Shown: piece by piece, positions 8,685 through 18,779 of the stretch
How the letters are laid out: each line of letters opens with the position of its first letter
Position numbering within the stretch: the stretch's first letter is position 1
Assembly: GCA_963667815.1 (NCBI GenBank)
Contig: OY764021.1
Direction: 5' to 3' (one strand)
Source: Saccharicrinis sp963667815
GTDB lineage: Bacteria; Bacteroidota; Bacteroidia; Bacteroidales; Marinilabiliaceae
Length of the DNA: 64,000 nucleotides
Position numbers and translations under genes: made by a program
Notes under the pieces: model-generated
The model's database searches: none
What the model was told of the DNA's origin: nothing
The model's input: only the letters and a program-made list of their open reading frames with translations

Positions 8685-9765
8685 TAGTCTTCAAAAAAAG
8701 TTGTTCATATTGATTTACAATCAATTCCCAATTATACAATTCTTTTACCTTTCTATAATTATTTTGAATTATACTACATCTTTTCTGGTCAGAATAATTC
8801 AATATTTCTTTCTTTACATCATTACTGCTACTAAAATAACAAGCATCTTCTTCAAGTATAGACCTGTTAAATAAATTGTCATTAGCACAAATATAAGCTC
8901 CTGATCCCATTGCCTCTAATAATGAAGGATTAGTTCCTCCAACGGTATGGCCATGAAAATACAATTTTGAATAATATCGTAAATCATTCAATATTTTGAT
9001 ATCATAAATACCACCTATAAATTTTATTTTATCACTATTAAAATACTTATTTTTCAAATATTCTCCATATTTGGTGTTATGATTACCAATAACTATAAAT
9101 GGTTCATTACTCTCAACTAAAATTACTCCATCTAAAATTGTTTCAATACTATTCTCTGGTTCTAGTCGAGCTATTAACATGTTATAGTTATAAGGTTTCA
9201 AATTATATTTAATTAAACTTTTTTCCGAAAACTTTTCTACAACATCAGATCCATATGGTATGTATGTTGAATCTACATTATATTTACTTTTCAAATATGT
9301 TTTGATTCCAATTGAATCTGAAATAAGCGAATCGCTATATTTAACACCTAATTTTTCAGCGTACAATAAAAATTTGCGAACTAAAGGACTATATTTTGAA
9401 CGTTTCCATTCTAGTCCATCCATATTTGTAATTATCTTACACTTTGATGGTAATAGTTTTCCCCAAATACTATTGCTAGTATAGCCAAGTTGCAATACAA
9501 TATCAAATTCATTCTTTCTACAGTCTATGATACAATTCAGATCATAAATAAACTGTCCTGCAGTTCCTATAATATTTTCTGGATCAAATTTATGAATAAT
9601 CTTAACGCCTTCCCAGGATTTTTCTTGGTATGGGTGATAGTGACTATTATAAACAGTTACCTCATGCCCTTTATTTACCATATATTTAGCTAAATATTCT
9701 GCAAACTGTTCAAATCCTCCATAATAATTCGGAATACCTCGTGTTCCTATTATTGCTAACTTCAT
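8674..9765 (-). CDS. Glycosyltransferase, DUF1972/GT4 type (rhamnosyltransferase-like)
   Basis: Begins MKLAIIGTRGIPNYYGGFEQFAEYLA, the signature of the DUF1972 N-terminal domain found on GT-B fold transferases often called rhamnosyltransferases. The C-terminal part has FIGGIYDIKILNDLRYYSKLYFHGHTVGGTNPSLLEAMGSGA, the GT4 nucleotide-sugar binding region with the E-x7-E-like motif. 363 residues, normal length. The rhamnose link is a family tendency, and dTDP-rhamnose genes do exist at 35.4-38.8 kb. Its 3' end overlaps the next gene by 11 bases. Confidence 0.85.
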   Translation of the reverse strand: MKLAIIGTRGIPNYYGGFEQFAEYLAKYMVNKGHEVTVYNSHYHPYQEKSWEGVKIIHKFDPENIIGTAGQFIYDLNCIIDCRKNEFDIVLQLGYTSNSIWGKLLPSKCKIITNMDGLEWKRSKYSPLVRKFLLYAEKLGVKYSDSLISDSIGIKTYLKSKYNVDSTYIPYGSDVVEKFSEKSLIKYNLKPYNYNMLIARLEPENSIETILDGVILVESNEPFIVIGNHNTKYGEYLKNKYFNSDKIKFIGGIYDIKILNDLRYYSKLYFHGHTVGGTNPSLLEAMGSGAYICANDNLFNRSILEEDACYFSSSNDVKKEILNYSDQKRCSIIQNNYRKVKELYNWELIVNQYEQLFLKTIEC

Positions 9766-9778
9766 AACTTTTAAAATA

Positions 9779-10663
9779 TTAATTATTAACGAGGTCTTTA
9801 TTACTATAAAACAACCACTTAATATTTTTCAAAAAACCAAATAGACTATGCAAAACTGCAGTACTAAACAACTTAATTGATTTACATTTCCATCCTAATA
9901 CGATACCCCAACCTATAGTTTTAAATATGGCAAGAAAAGTATATGTTTTCTTCTTCTTTGCATAAGTCATCAAATCCTTTATTCTGATTTTCAATCGAGA
10001 ATTCATTGAAGCAATATTTATATCATCTTCTCGTTGAGAGAAATTATGATGTATTTCTATATTTAACACTCCAAATTTATAGTTTTGTTCTCTTAAATCA
10101 TCAAAGAAATTTTGATCAACCATATCTAAAAACAAACTTTCATCATATCTGTAGTTTTTATATATCTCACTCTTTACCGCCAAACAACTATTAATTGCAT
10201 TGAATTTATGCAATTTAAAATCATCTTTTTCTTTTAATAAATTATTTCTTAAAAAACTAGCATTATTTGGAGAGTATATTACATTATCTTGACCTATTAT
10301 ATAAGGAGCAAAAACTTTGGTTTTTTCATATTTAAATATTGCGGTTTCTAAGGCATCAAAATACTCACTTTTTATATTAGAATCATCATCAAGCCATATA
10401 ATAAAATCATTAGACTTAGTTTTATTTTTAAGATAATCCAATGCCTTATTATATGCTTTTGACAAACCGGCATTCCCATTCATGCTAATATAATCTACAT
10501 CACAATTCCCACACAATTCTTCATTTTCAAAATTTGTTGTACTATTATCAACAACAACAATTTTAAGATTACTTAATCCTATTTTCCTTAAATTATTAAT
10601 TGTGATAGATCTATCTATTGATTTATTATAAATAATAACTACTGCATATATGTTGTACTCCAT
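9779..10663 (-). CDS. Glycosyltransferase family 2
   Basis: A 294-residue GT-A fold protein. The N-terminal strand IYAVVIIYNKSIDRSITINNL, the LKIVVVDNSTTNFEN segment and IIWLDDDSN (metal-binding DxD) mark a GT2 enzyme of the rhamnosyl/galactofuranosyl-transferase-like group. A later FLDMVDQNFFDDLREQNYKFGVL segment fits the catalytic Asp region of those enzymes. The C-terminal 60 residues are basic and hydrophobic and may touch the membrane. It lies in a tight run of transferase genes (13 and 8 bases from its neighbours). Confidence 0.82.
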   Translation of the reverse strand: MEYNIYAVVIIYNKSIDRSITINNLRKIGLSNLKIVVVDNSTTNFENEELCGNCDVDYISMNGNAGLSKAYNKALDYLKNKTKSNDFIIWLDDDSNIKSEYFDALETAIFKYEKTKVFAPYIIGQDNVIYSPNNASFLRNNLLKEKDDFKLHKFNAINSCLAVKSEIYKNYRYDESLFLDMVDQNFFDDLREQNYKFGVLNIEIHHNFSQREDDINIASMNSRLKIRIKDLMTYAKKKKTYTFLAIFKTIGWGIVLGWKCKSIKLFSTAVLHSLFGFLKNIKWLFYSNKDLVNN

Positions 10664-10671
10664 TTAAAATA

Positions 10672-11505
10672 CTATTCAATAAAATTAAACCTTCTTATAT
10701 CATCTTCAGATATAAATTTTCCTTTTTTAACCATCCATTTATTAAAAAATATATTTATTCTGCAAGATCTTATAATATATTTTACTAGTTTTTGTAGATA
10801 ATACCTAATTATTGAAAAATATAAAAAAGTTTTAGCCTTCACTTCTGAAGTTTCATATTCAATACTTATTCTACAATCTTCAGGATAAGCATATATACAT
10901 GGATTTATGGTACTAATTCCCTCTCCACTAGCAAATAAAGAAATATCTATATCTTCAATTTGAAACTTAGCTCCTCTTTTATAAAAACGAAGAAACAACT
11001 CTCTATCAATTGCACATTTATACTTAAGTGAATAAAACCCATATTTAATATATGAATCTTTACGAATAAAGGTAGCTGGATGTATAAGAGTAGTGCCTTT
11101 CTTTAATCTTTCCAAATCCTTATTTGAACTTCTTCGTCTATATCTAATTCCATTAAAATCAATGATATTCCCACATATTACATCACTGATTCCATCATAC
11201 CTTTTTATTAATTCTGAAATAGCATTATTAATTAATTGGTCATCGGCTGCAATAATTCCTATTAAATCACCTTTTGCTATATCAATCCCTTTGTTATATG
11301 CATCTGCAATTCCTTTATCTTTTTCTGAAACAATGACATCAACATCATTCTTAAATTTCGAAATAACTTCAAGAGTTTTATCTTTTGAACCTCCATCGAT
11401 AATTATATACTCAAAAATAAATTCTTTCTGTCTTATTATACTTTTAATCGTCCGTTCTATACTTTTCTCAGCATTATATACGGGAGTAATTATTGATACT
11501 TTCAT
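10672..11505 (-). CDS. Glycosyltransferase family 2 (WcaE/colanic-acid type)
   Basis: Begins MKVSIITPVYNAEKSIERTIKSI, then EYIIIDGGSKDKTLEVI, VSEKDKGIADAYNKGIDIAKGDLIGIIAADD. This is the classic GT2 layout of the WcaE-like subgroup, with the double Asp of the metal site in AADDQ. Two in-frame ATGs lie at 11511 and 11505. I prefer 11505 because the family starts directly at the first beta strand. Either start lies inside the 3' end of the upstream membrane-protein gene, an overlap of 32-38 bases that suggests coupled translation. Confidence 0.85.
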   Translation of the reverse strand: MKVSIITPVYNAEKSIERTIKSIIRQKEFIFEYIIIDGGSKDKTLEVISKFKNDVDVIVSEKDKGIADAYNKGIDIAKGDLIGIIAADDQLINNAISELIKRYDGISDVICGNIIDFNGIRYRRRSSNKDLERLKKGTTLIHPATFIRKDSYIKYGFYSLKYKCAIDRELFLRFYKRGAKFQIEDIDISLFASGEGISTINPCIYAYPEDCRISIEYETSEVKAKTFLYFSIIRYYLQKLVKYIIRSCRINIFFNKWMVKKGKFISEDDIRRFNFIE

Positions 11506-12913
11506 CAACATTCTTTTTTATAAACAAGGTAACTAAAGCAATTGCTAAAATATAGGTGTGTAATTCATAATATGGCCTTAATGCTAAACTGTTTAAACTA
11601 TTAACTAATAGAAATATTAATATTACCCACTTTAAATATTTAAGATTAATTCTTTCAAATTGTGACACTAAAAATGAGAAGAAAAATTTCGTCCAAAAAA
11701 ACAAGCCTATGACTCCTACTCCACACAACATCATTATAGTTGAACCATGACAGGTAATTGCTCCAAAGCCAAATCCAAACAAAGGTCTAGTTAAAAATGC
11801 TTTAAATGACACATATACACTTAACAATCTAACTCTGTTGGACCATTCCAATGCTGTAGATTGATTTTGCCATGAATTAGATGTTATTACATTAAACTCT
11901 TCAACTAAACTTAATATTCTCCTTGAAAAAAAGCCACTTGTAGATAATGAACTTAACTTAGTAATAAATATTATAATAATTATAGCTATGAGTATACCAA
12001 TAATTGCCTGGCTTCTTATCCTCTTGGATCTTGTAATATTATTCCAGTAGAACAATGTATATATAAACACGACACCACTACCGAATAAAACCACGCTGAA
12101 AGACATACAAAAAAACATTAGAAATAAGCATATATAAATCCACTTATTCATAACTTTGCTTTGAACTATATTTTTTTGTCCCAACAAAATGATAAGAGAT
12201 GTAAATAACACATATGCATAATGGGATGCTTCTTTTGTAAAACCGACTAATTCTATACCATATCCACGTATTCGTGCTTCTTCAATAGAAGATTCTGAAA
12301 TTCCATAAAACAACTTAACTATTTCGCCATAAAATGAAAATTTGAAAATATATTTTATAATGAATTCAATAATCCCAATAATTAGAAAAACCTTAATAAT
12401 AGAGGAAAACCACTTTAAGATTCTTAACATATCTTCTTTTTTAAAGGATAAATACACAGCCCAAAGCGTTATTATTAAAATAAGAAATTGAAAAGTCTGT
12501 TGAATAACAAATCCTGATAATCTGGGAGTTGTTAATTGTACTCCATTAACTAAAATATCTTCCCATGATGCATCTATAGTTCCAACCTGAACTCCAGATG
12601 GAATTAAAACTAAAAAAGATAAACCTAATATAGACGCAATAAAAAACCAAATACCATATTTATAAAAAATAGTCAATTTTATCCGACCACTTCTAAAAAC
12701 TACAAATGAAGAAATAAATAACAATAAAATTTCACAAAATGTACGATAGTTTATATCCGCATTTCCAATTCTTACAAAATAACCAACTTCAATAAAAAGC
12801 TCTATCACAGAAGTTAAAATTATAATATTGAACAATATTTGTTTTATTGATCGTGTAAAGACGATACAAAAAATAATTAAAATAATTAAAACTATAGAAA
12901 ATGGATTTAACAT
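11474..12913 (-). CDS. O-antigen polymerase-like membrane protein (Wzy-type)
   Basis: A 479-residue protein with 10-12 membrane helices, a basic periplasmic-type loop (WQNQSTALEWSNRVRLLSVYVSFKAFLTRPLFGFGFGAIT) near residues 350-390, and GFGFGAITCHGS resembling the conserved Wzy_C/O-antigen ligase loop. Its start forms a TAATG overlap with the upstream glycosyltransferase stop. It is the better candidate for the repeat-unit polymerase of this locus because of this loop, but polymerase and ligase cannot be separated by eye. Confidence 0.75.
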   Translation of the reverse strand: MLNPFSIVLIILIIFCIVFTRSIKQILFNIIILTSVIELFIEVGYFVRIGNADINYRTFCEILLLFISSFVVFRSGRIKLTIFYKYGIWFFIASILGLSFLVLIPSGVQVGTIDASWEDILVNGVQLTTPRLSGFVIQQTFQFLILIITLWAVYLSFKKEDMLRILKWFSSIIKVFLIIGIIEFIIKYIFKFSFYGEIVKLFYGISESSIEEARIRGYGIELVGFTKEASHYAYVLFTSLIILLGQKNIVQSKVMNKWIYICLFLMFFCMSFSVVLFGSGVVFIYTLFYWNNITRSKRIRSQAIIGILIAIIIIIFITKLSSLSTSGFFSRRILSLVEEFNVITSNSWQNQSTALEWSNRVRLLSVYVSFKAFLTRPLFGFGFGAITCHGSTIMMLCGVGVIGLFFWTKFFFSFLVSQFERINLKYLKWVILIFLLVNSLNSLALRPYYELHTYILAIALVTLFIKKNVDESINNYSRI

Positions 12914-14064
12914 TATGCAATAACCGAATTATAAAGATAACATATATTATTAGCATGAGCCTTCATCGAAAACTTTTCAATGGCATCTCTTTGAGCTCTT
13001 AATGAATAAGATTCTATTAAATCTCTATTTTCATATAACTTTACAATATTATCGCAGATATCTTGAATATTATTTCTATCAAACAACAACCCATTAAAAC
13101 CATCATTAACAATTTCTACATTTGCACCTGTATTTGAGACTAAAGGGCATAATCCAGCAATCATATATTCAACTGTAATCCTACCAAACCCCTCTAATTT
13201 TGAACAGTTTACACCTACATGATACTTTCTAAGTTTGTTATAAATGTTTTTATCATAATCGAATATATAACACTGTCCGTCTAATCCCATAGTTTTTAAT
13301 AAAGCTTGCAACTTTTGTTTATATTTTTCAGAACCTTCTCCATAAAAATGAACTATTATATCCTTTCTTATATTTTGAGGAAGGTTACCCAAAGCCTTAA
13401 TAAAATATTCCTGTCCTTTATTTATATATAATCCACCAACAAAAACAAAACTTAACTTTTCAAATTTACTTAACTGTGGTGCATTAAGAAGAGAAGCTTC
13501 ATTTATCCCATCATAAACCAAATGAATGTCACTTTTTGGTGAAAGTTTATTTTCCCATGCTTTTTTTACTGATTCTGAAATAACAATAAAATTCGAAAAT
13601 GTATCATTTTTTATCGGATTATAACCAGGAAAGACTTGCATTAACTTAAAATCATAAGTTCCATGCTCCCTTATGTGCCAAATATGGGGAATATTATATT
13701 TCTTTGAAAAGTAATATCCAATATCAATTCTATTAAGATTTGAATGTATTAAATCAATCCTTTTAAAATCAATAACTTTTTCAATACGTTTAACAGACTT
13801 CTTTTTTGTAATCCAATAACGTATCATAAATAAAACTTTCCAAACCCAAGTTGGTCTTCTATAAGTAGTTAAAAAGTTTTTAAATGGTGCTGAATAATTT
13901 TCAACTCCAATATTGTTTAATTCTTGGTTAAGTTCGTTATAACAACCAGTAATTACAACTGGTTTTATGTATTTATGATTATGCTTGATCTCCCTTATTA
14001 AATCTAGTAAAGCTAAAGCTGCCCCTCCTTTGCCTACATGATTCATGAAATACAATACTTTCAT
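12913..14064 (-). CDS. Glycosyltransferase family 4
   Basis: A 383-residue GT-B protein starting MKVLYFMNHVGKGGAALALLDLI, with KGGA matching the glycine-rich loop of GT4. The C-terminal domain has FVFVGGLYINKGQEYFIKAL, VGVNCSKLEGFGRITVEYMIAGLCPLVSNTGANVEIV and GLLFD, the E-x7-E nucleotide-sugar site. Retaining mechanism is expected from the family. The stop shares bases with the downstream start (TAATG). Confidence 0.88.
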   Translation of the reverse strand: MKVLYFMNHVGKGGAALALLDLIREIKHNHKYIKPVVITGCYNELNQELNNIGVENYSAPFKNFLTTYRRPTWVWKVLFMIRYWITKKKSVKRIEKVIDFKRIDLIHSNLNRIDIGYYFSKKYNIPHIWHIREHGTYDFKLMQVFPGYNPIKNDTFSNFIVISESVKKAWENKLSPKSDIHLVYDGINEASLLNAPQLSKFEKLSFVFVGGLYINKGQEYFIKALGNLPQNIRKDIIVHFYGEGSEKYKQKLQALLKTMGLDGQCYIFDYDKNIYNKLRKYHVGVNCSKLEGFGRITVEYMIAGLCPLVSNTGANVEIVNDGFNGLLFDRNNIQDICDNIVKLYENRDLIESYSLRAQRDAIEKFSMKAHANNICYLYNSVIA

Positions 14065-14112
14065 AAGTCGATTCTTAATATTATTGTTACCAATTTTAAC
14101 AATTGGCTGCTC

Positions 14113-14727
14113 TTATATAACCTTTCTAATAAAAACTGCTGGATTTCCAGCCCATATTTCATCTTGAGGAATATCTCTAGTAACTACACTTCCTGCTCCG
14201 ATAACGGCTCGATCACCAATCTCCACTCCTTTAAGAATCATACTATTTGCACCGACAAATACATCATTCCCAATAATTATAGATTTACTTTTTATTTTTG
14301 TTTTATCATGTATTCGCCTTGCCATAAATTCTAACGGATGGAAATCAGTATCCCATATCGAAACATTAACACCAAAATTACAATAATCCCCTATAAATAT
14401 CTTTTCTGAACAGTATATTGATACTCCTGAGAATCCACTATTATGACCAATTAATAATTCAGCCTCTTTTCCTACATAGATGGAACAATACTTACTAATA
14501 CCAGCGCGATTAAACCTTGTAGAACTATTAAAAACTACATTTTCTTTAATTTCACATTGCCCAAAACAGCGTATATAAATATTTCCATAAACTTTTGTCA
14601 ATGGGGATATTGAAACATCTTTATTATCTATAAATTGAGCTAGATAAGACAAAAACTTAAGTCGCCAAACTCCTAGTAAAGTCTTAGTATACAAACCTCT
14701 TATAATTCTTACAAAAAAATATATCAC
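14113..14727 (-). CDS. Acyltransferase with left-handed beta-helix (hexapeptide repeats), sugar O-acetyltransferase type
   Basis: 204 residues with imperfect hexapeptide repeats through residues about 60-195 (ISPLTKVYGNIYI, GKEAELLIGHNSGFSGVSIYC, IIIGNDVFVGANSMILKGVEIGDRAVIGAGSVVTRDIP) and the acceptor-site DTDFHPLE with the catalytic His. The C-terminal WAGNPAVFIRKV is typical of the WbbJ/maltose acetyltransferase family. It probably O-acetylates a sugar in the repeat unit using acetyl-CoA. Confidence 0.88.
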   Translation of the reverse strand: MIYFFVRIIRGLYTKTLLGVWRLKFLSYLAQFIDNKDVSISPLTKVYGNIYIRCFGQCEIKENVVFNSSTRFNRAGISKYCSIYVGKEAELLIGHNSGFSGVSIYCSEKIFIGDYCNFGVNVSIWDTDFHPLEFMARRIHDKTKIKSKSIIIGNDVFVGANSMILKGVEIGDRAVIGAGSVVTRDIPQDEIWAGNPAVFIRKVI

Positions 14728-14859
14728 AATACTATATTACTCTATTTTGAATTTATCCATTTATAGGAAAACCAATTGCTTATATGCCTAAAATTCTCCT
14801 AAACTCAACAATAATAAAACTAAAAAACTTTGTATATTAGGATCATAAGTTATATTATT

Positions 14860-16116
14860 TTAATCTTTGATCTGAAGCTTTTTATATAATGTTATCAAGT
14901 CTTCAGTAACTTTTATTTTACTATGCCTTTTATATGCTCTAACGGAAGCTTTATTTCCAAGATTTTTAGCTTTTTGACCATCTTGAGTAAGTTCAAATAT
15001 GGCACCAGCCAATGAATAAGATTCCCCTTCTTGTACCAATATCCCTTCAACTTCATCCTCAAGAAGAGAGTTGGTTCCTCCAGCATAGCTTGCAATAATA
15101 GGCATTCCCAGTATCATAGCTTCACATAAGCTATTGGGACTATTTTCTATGTGACTAACTTGGCAATATATATCAGCTCCTTGAAGCGTTGAAATTAAAT
15201 CTGTTTCATTTAGTTCTCCAATAAAATGAATCCCAAGTTTTGAATAATCTACTTTCATCCACCTTTTAACCATTTTTGTAAGAGGACTTGTTTCTCCTTG
15301 ACCTATAATAAACCAGTTATATTCAAAAGAAGTCTTTTCTTTAAGTAACTGTGTCGTTTTAACAATTGTTTCGAGCCCCTTATATACACCACCACTCATG
15401 GTGGTAACAATTTTAATTGGTAGGCTTTGTTGTTGTTTATTCCATTCTTTATTATAAAAAGATGGACGTAACAATTCATCTATATGAAAATATCTTGCAT
15501 TTGGAGCAATAACAGATGAAACTCTTTTATCCCATTTAGTACGTCCTATAATATTTTTAGTAAACTTAAGAATCTTTTGTTCTCTTTTTGCATTTTTAAT
15601 CATACGCCTATAAGGCCTAAGCATCGACTGGAACAATAATTTAGGGATAATTCCTTCATACCTGAAGATAGCACTATACGAAATTCCAGAGAAATATTTT
15701 TCTAAATAGGGAGATAATACACCTTGTAAAGAAATAACCACTGGTAATTGACAAGATTCTTGGATTAAACCAAAATTTTCTTCCGTCCCGTGGATATGTA
15801 TAACATTTGGGTTACATTTATTAATCACTGCTAATAGGGCTTGAATATCCTTTTCGTCACTTGAATTATAACGAAGAAGATTGATACCTTTCTTTATTTT
15901 TGAAGAAGAACTTTGACTCTTAACAGGATAATATTGAACCCCTTTATATAGGAACGGAGGAATTTCTTCATGGTGATAAAAACATATTGAAAGTTCAATA
16001 TTATCGTATTGAGTAATCTCATTTTGTAATGACAACATCCATCCTCCAATATATAAGCCTGGAGATAGTTTTTCTATTGCTCCACACGGTGTGTTTGCAA
16101 ACCATAAGACTTTCAT
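14860..16116 (-). CDS. Glycosyltransferase family 4
   Basis: 418 residues. The N-terminal KVLWFANTPCGAIEKLSPGLYIGGWMLSLQ and NPNVIHIHGTEENFGLI are GT-B acceptor-domain features, and the C-terminal half has WFIIGQGE, IHFIGELNETDLISTLQGADIYCQVSHIENSPNSLCEAMILGMPIIASYAGG, a well-preserved GT4 donor site. A cysteine-rich start and the IHIHGT motif are usual in capsule-locus members. It is preceded by a sulfotransferase gene 47 bases upstream. Confidence 0.88.
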   Translation of the reverse strand: MKVLWFANTPCGAIEKLSPGLYIGGWMLSLQNEITQYDNIELSICFYHHEEIPPFLYKGVQYYPVKSQSSSSKIKKGINLLRYNSSDEKDIQALLAVINKCNPNVIHIHGTEENFGLIQESCQLPVVISLQGVLSPYLEKYFSGISYSAIFRYEGIIPKLLFQSMLRPYRRMIKNAKREQKILKFTKNIIGRTKWDKRVSSVIAPNARYFHIDELLRPSFYNKEWNKQQQSLPIKIVTTMSGGVYKGLETIVKTTQLLKEKTSFEYNWFIIGQGETSPLTKMVKRWMKVDYSKLGIHFIGELNETDLISTLQGADIYCQVSHIENSPNSLCEAMILGMPIIASYAGGTNSLLEDEVEGILVQEGESYSLAGAIFELTQDGQKAKNLGNKASVRAYKRHSKIKVTEDLITLYKKLQIKD

Positions 16117-16163
16117 TTACTATTATGTTTTATTATTGACAATAGCGCAAAGATTAATGTTAT

Positions 16164-17018
16164 TTATATATTATTTTGCTTTAATTCATCATTAATTGAG
16201 GGTAAAAGAAGATTTCCTCCAATTTCTTGCTCGAATTTTGTCGGACTTTCAAGTTTTTTACTTCGTCTTGTTAGTCCATTTGAAATATTATCTAAAAAAT
16301 TATCAGTTGTTTCAAGATTCAAAAATGTGAAGATGTTTCTTAAATGAGATTGAGGATTTTGAATAAAAGAATTATAGGATAATCGGTATATTCTATCATT
16401 TTCTATCGAGTTAAAAAAGGATTCAGAATATTCTAAAGAGAATCTCCATTCGATTAAACCTTTTTCAAAAGGAGTTAGATTTTCTATCTGTATAGGTAAT
16501 CTATTTGAAGCTAAGTTTTCTAAAAATGCCCACTTTTGATTATTTTTCCCAAACCACTTACCTGCCTTGATTTGTTTTTCAATGGATTTAGCAACCTCTA
16601 GACCATTCCTATATAAATAAATATATCTTGCTTGTGGAAAGACAGCACTAATAAATTCTAATCGAAAATTGTTAATTGGTAATTTTTCCAGAAGAATTTT
16701 TCCATTATGCCAAATTTGTTCTTGATGAAATAGCTTTGATAAGTATTCACTTTGACTTTTTGTATTGTATTTTTCATCTGCTATTAAAATTGGATTACTT
16801 ACTTTTCCTGACCAAATATCTAACTCAGGATACGCCTTGTGCCAGATATCTCTTCTTTCATTTAAATAAGTAACTTCAGGATGTTTTCCAATAGTATTCC
16901 CTAATATTGTTGTTCCTGATCGACCACATCCAATAAGGAATACAGGTTTAAAGATCACATCCTCTTTACGTTTATTATATTTTATTTTTTTTTTTGTTTC
17001 TACTATAGGATTTTTCAT
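16164..17018 (-). CDS. Sulfotransferase family protein (PAPS-dependent)
   Basis: 284 residues. The 5'-phosphosulfate loop is FLIGCGRSGTT at residues 28-37. The 3'-phosphate region is YIYLYRNGLEVAKSIEKQI, and the C-terminal half is helical. These are the two PAPS-binding elements of sulfotransferases. It probably transfers sulfate to a sugar of the surface polysaccharide, with PAPS made by the CysN/CysD/CysC products encoded in the same locus. The protein starts with about 20 basic residues and has no signal peptide, so it acts on the cytoplasmic side, on nucleotide- or lipid-linked sugar. Confidence 0.85.
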   Translation of the reverse strand: MKNPIVETKKKIKYNKRKEDVIFKPVFLIGCGRSGTTILGNTIGKHPEVTYLNERRDIWHKAYPELDIWSGKVSNPILIADEKYNTKSQSEYLSKLFHQEQIWHNGKILLEKLPINNFRLEFISAVFPQARYIYLYRNGLEVAKSIEKQIKAGKWFGKNNQKWAFLENLASNRLPIQIENLTPFEKGLIEWRFSLEYSESFFNSIENDRIYRLSYNSFIQNPQSHLRNIFTFLNLETTDNFLDNISNGLTRRSKKLESPTKFEQEIGGNLLLPSINDELKQNNI

Positions 17019-17104
17019 TTTTTTAGCCTGATATTGTTCATTAATTTGAAAGTATTTCTATATAAAATATATGCACTCTCATGTTTAATTAAACCTTATT
17101 TTTT

Positions 17105-17818
17105 TTAAAACTTATAATTAAAAAGTTCAATGTCTTTTCTATATACTTTCTCTATAATAGCTCTTGTTTTGTCATTATAATATTGTTTGTAGTCATTGTC
17201 TCTTTGTTGTGTTTTATTTTGGTGTGTTGGCTTTAAGCTAGTACCCAGTTTTTTATTTAGATCTTCTATCACCTGATTCATATTCTCTATTTTATAAACC
17301 TTGTCGACCATAATCATACCGCATGCGGAAATTAGTTTATATTGTGGTCTGAAGTGTATGTATCTATCTATATTTCCAGGCTGCACCCAATTACTAACAA
17401 AATCTTCAAAGGACTCATATTTCGCAAGGTTTCTATTAAACCACTCTTTGTCATTAGTATTAAATCCTCCTGCTTTCAAAAAGAAATAAGCCGAAACTAT
17501 TCTGTCCCAAGGATTCCTAACTACTGTAAACTTATAGTACTTATTAAAATCTCTTGGGGAGAATGTTCTCATATAGAAAAAAATAGATAAATGACTACCT
17601 CCTAAATTTCCAAAAAGATTTGAATTCAAGGATACTCCAGCAGCCTTAGGTATATGAACAAAAATACACTTTCTTGCATCAAAGCCGCTAAGTGAAACTT
17701 CATCCTTTTTTTTAGATGTGTATCTTAGTTGTTGCCCGTACTGAAATTTTTTGGGGAATATTAACTTGTATATATAATAGATAATAAATTGAAAAGCTTT
17801 TTTCATTAGTTTCTTCAT
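17105..17818 (-). CDS. Sulfotransferase family 2 protein (carbohydrate type)
   Basis: 237 residues with IFVHIPKAAGVSL (5'-PSB, residues 52-64) and FTVVRNPWDRIVSAYFFL (3'-phosphate binding, RNPWDR at 101-106), the hallmarks of the Sulfotransfer_2 group that includes chondroitin and heparan 2-O-sulfotransferases. An N-terminal hydrophobic stretch (FQFIIYYIYKLIF) may be a membrane anchor. This is the second, unrelated-looking sulfotransferase of the locus, so the polymer may be sulfated at two positions. Confidence 0.88.
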   Translation of the reverse strand: MKKLMKKAFQFIIYYIYKLIFPKKFQYGQQLRYTSKKKDEVSLSGFDARKCIFVHIPKAAGVSLNSNLFGNLGGSHLSIFFYMRTFSPRDFNKYYKFTVVRNPWDRIVSAYFFLKAGGFNTNDKEWFNRNLAKYESFEDFVSNWVQPGNIDRYIHFRPQYKLISACGMIMVDKVYKIENMNQVIEDLNKKLGTSLKPTHQNKTQQRDNDYKQYYNDKTRAIIEKVYRKDIELFNYKF

Positions 17819-17886
17819 ATTGCCTAAATATCTGATTTTATAGAATTGACATTTGTAAAAATAAAATGAAGCGTAACAAGTTTAAG

Positions 17887-18699
17887 TTAAAAAAGTCTTA
17901 ATCGATTCATCATGGAGAGATACATTTTCTTTTGTATGTTTAATCCATTGTAGTTAACTTTTGTCCCATCAACTCTTAAGTTGTACATTCTCATATACAT
18001 TGGAACACATCTTAAATCTGAACACTTAGTTACATGGTATTTTAATAACCTTTCTCCTACTTTATGAGTATGGGGTGGGTTATTACCAATAGGATCTTTC
18101 CAATGCTCTTCTATTTCATTCCATACATTCGAATATTTCTTCATTCCTTCTATGTCTCCAAATGCAAATTTATCACATACTTGATATCTTCTTCTAATTG
18201 CATAGTCTGCAAAAAAAACAATGTTTTTGCTACTAATTACTTGTTTTAATAAGTAAGACGGTATTGGTTCTAAAAACATTGAGTCAGGTCGGACTCTTAT
18301 AACAATATCATAATTAATATGATTATCTTTAGCATATTGGATGGCAAGATCATTACATGAATATATTTGGTAAAACATTGAAAGAGCACTTCGATAATGA
18401 ATTGGTTGTATCTCTTTTAATGAGTTCGGAACTTTTTTGCCGAATAAAACATCTGAAGCATTTTCAGGTTGCTTTTCGATTATAAGTTTTTTGGGATTGT
18501 ACATTTTCATTAGTATTTCCCCATTAACCATCTCCTTTTTATCATGTGATTCTTTATGCGATGCACCAACCTCATCCCAAGTTTGGATAAAAACATCTGA
18601 ATCAAACTTATCAATAATATTCCTTTTTAGATTATCAAAACATTGTTTGTAGGTTCTTAACTGACCTGAAATGCATATTGCAGCTCTCAATTTTTTCAC
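17887..18699 (-). CDS. Putative glycosyltransferase (CISGQLRTY family)
   Basis: 270 residues beginning RAAICISGQLRTYKQCFDNLKRNI, a start seen in a family of uncharacterised polysaccharide-locus and viral proteins regarded as glycosyltransferase-like. VIRVRPDSMFL contains a possible DxD-like metal site (RPDS), and YQIYSCNDLAIQYAKDNHINYDIVIRVRPD resembles a GT-A nucleotide-binding region. No firm family assignment is possible by eye. Context between an FAD mutase-like gene and two sulfotransferases supports a sugar-transfer role. Confidence 0.6.
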   Translation of the reverse strand: MKKLRAAICISGQLRTYKQCFDNLKRNIIDKFDSDVFIQTWDEVGASHKESHDKKEMVNGEILMKMYNPKKLIIEKQPENASDVLFGKKVPNSLKEIQPIHYRSALSMFYQIYSCNDLAIQYAKDNHINYDIVIRVRPDSMFLEPIPSYLLKQVISSKNIVFFADYAIRRRYQVCDKFAFGDIEGMKKYSNVWNEIEEHWKDPIGNNPPHTHKVGERLLKYHVTKCSDLRCVPMYMRMYNLRVDGTKVNYNGLNIQKKMYLSMMNRLRLF

Positions 18700-18779
18700 T
18701 GTAAAATATTCTTATTAAATGATTGTTTGAAATGAATTATATACTAATTTCCTCGTTACTAAAAGTGAAGGCTCAGATA

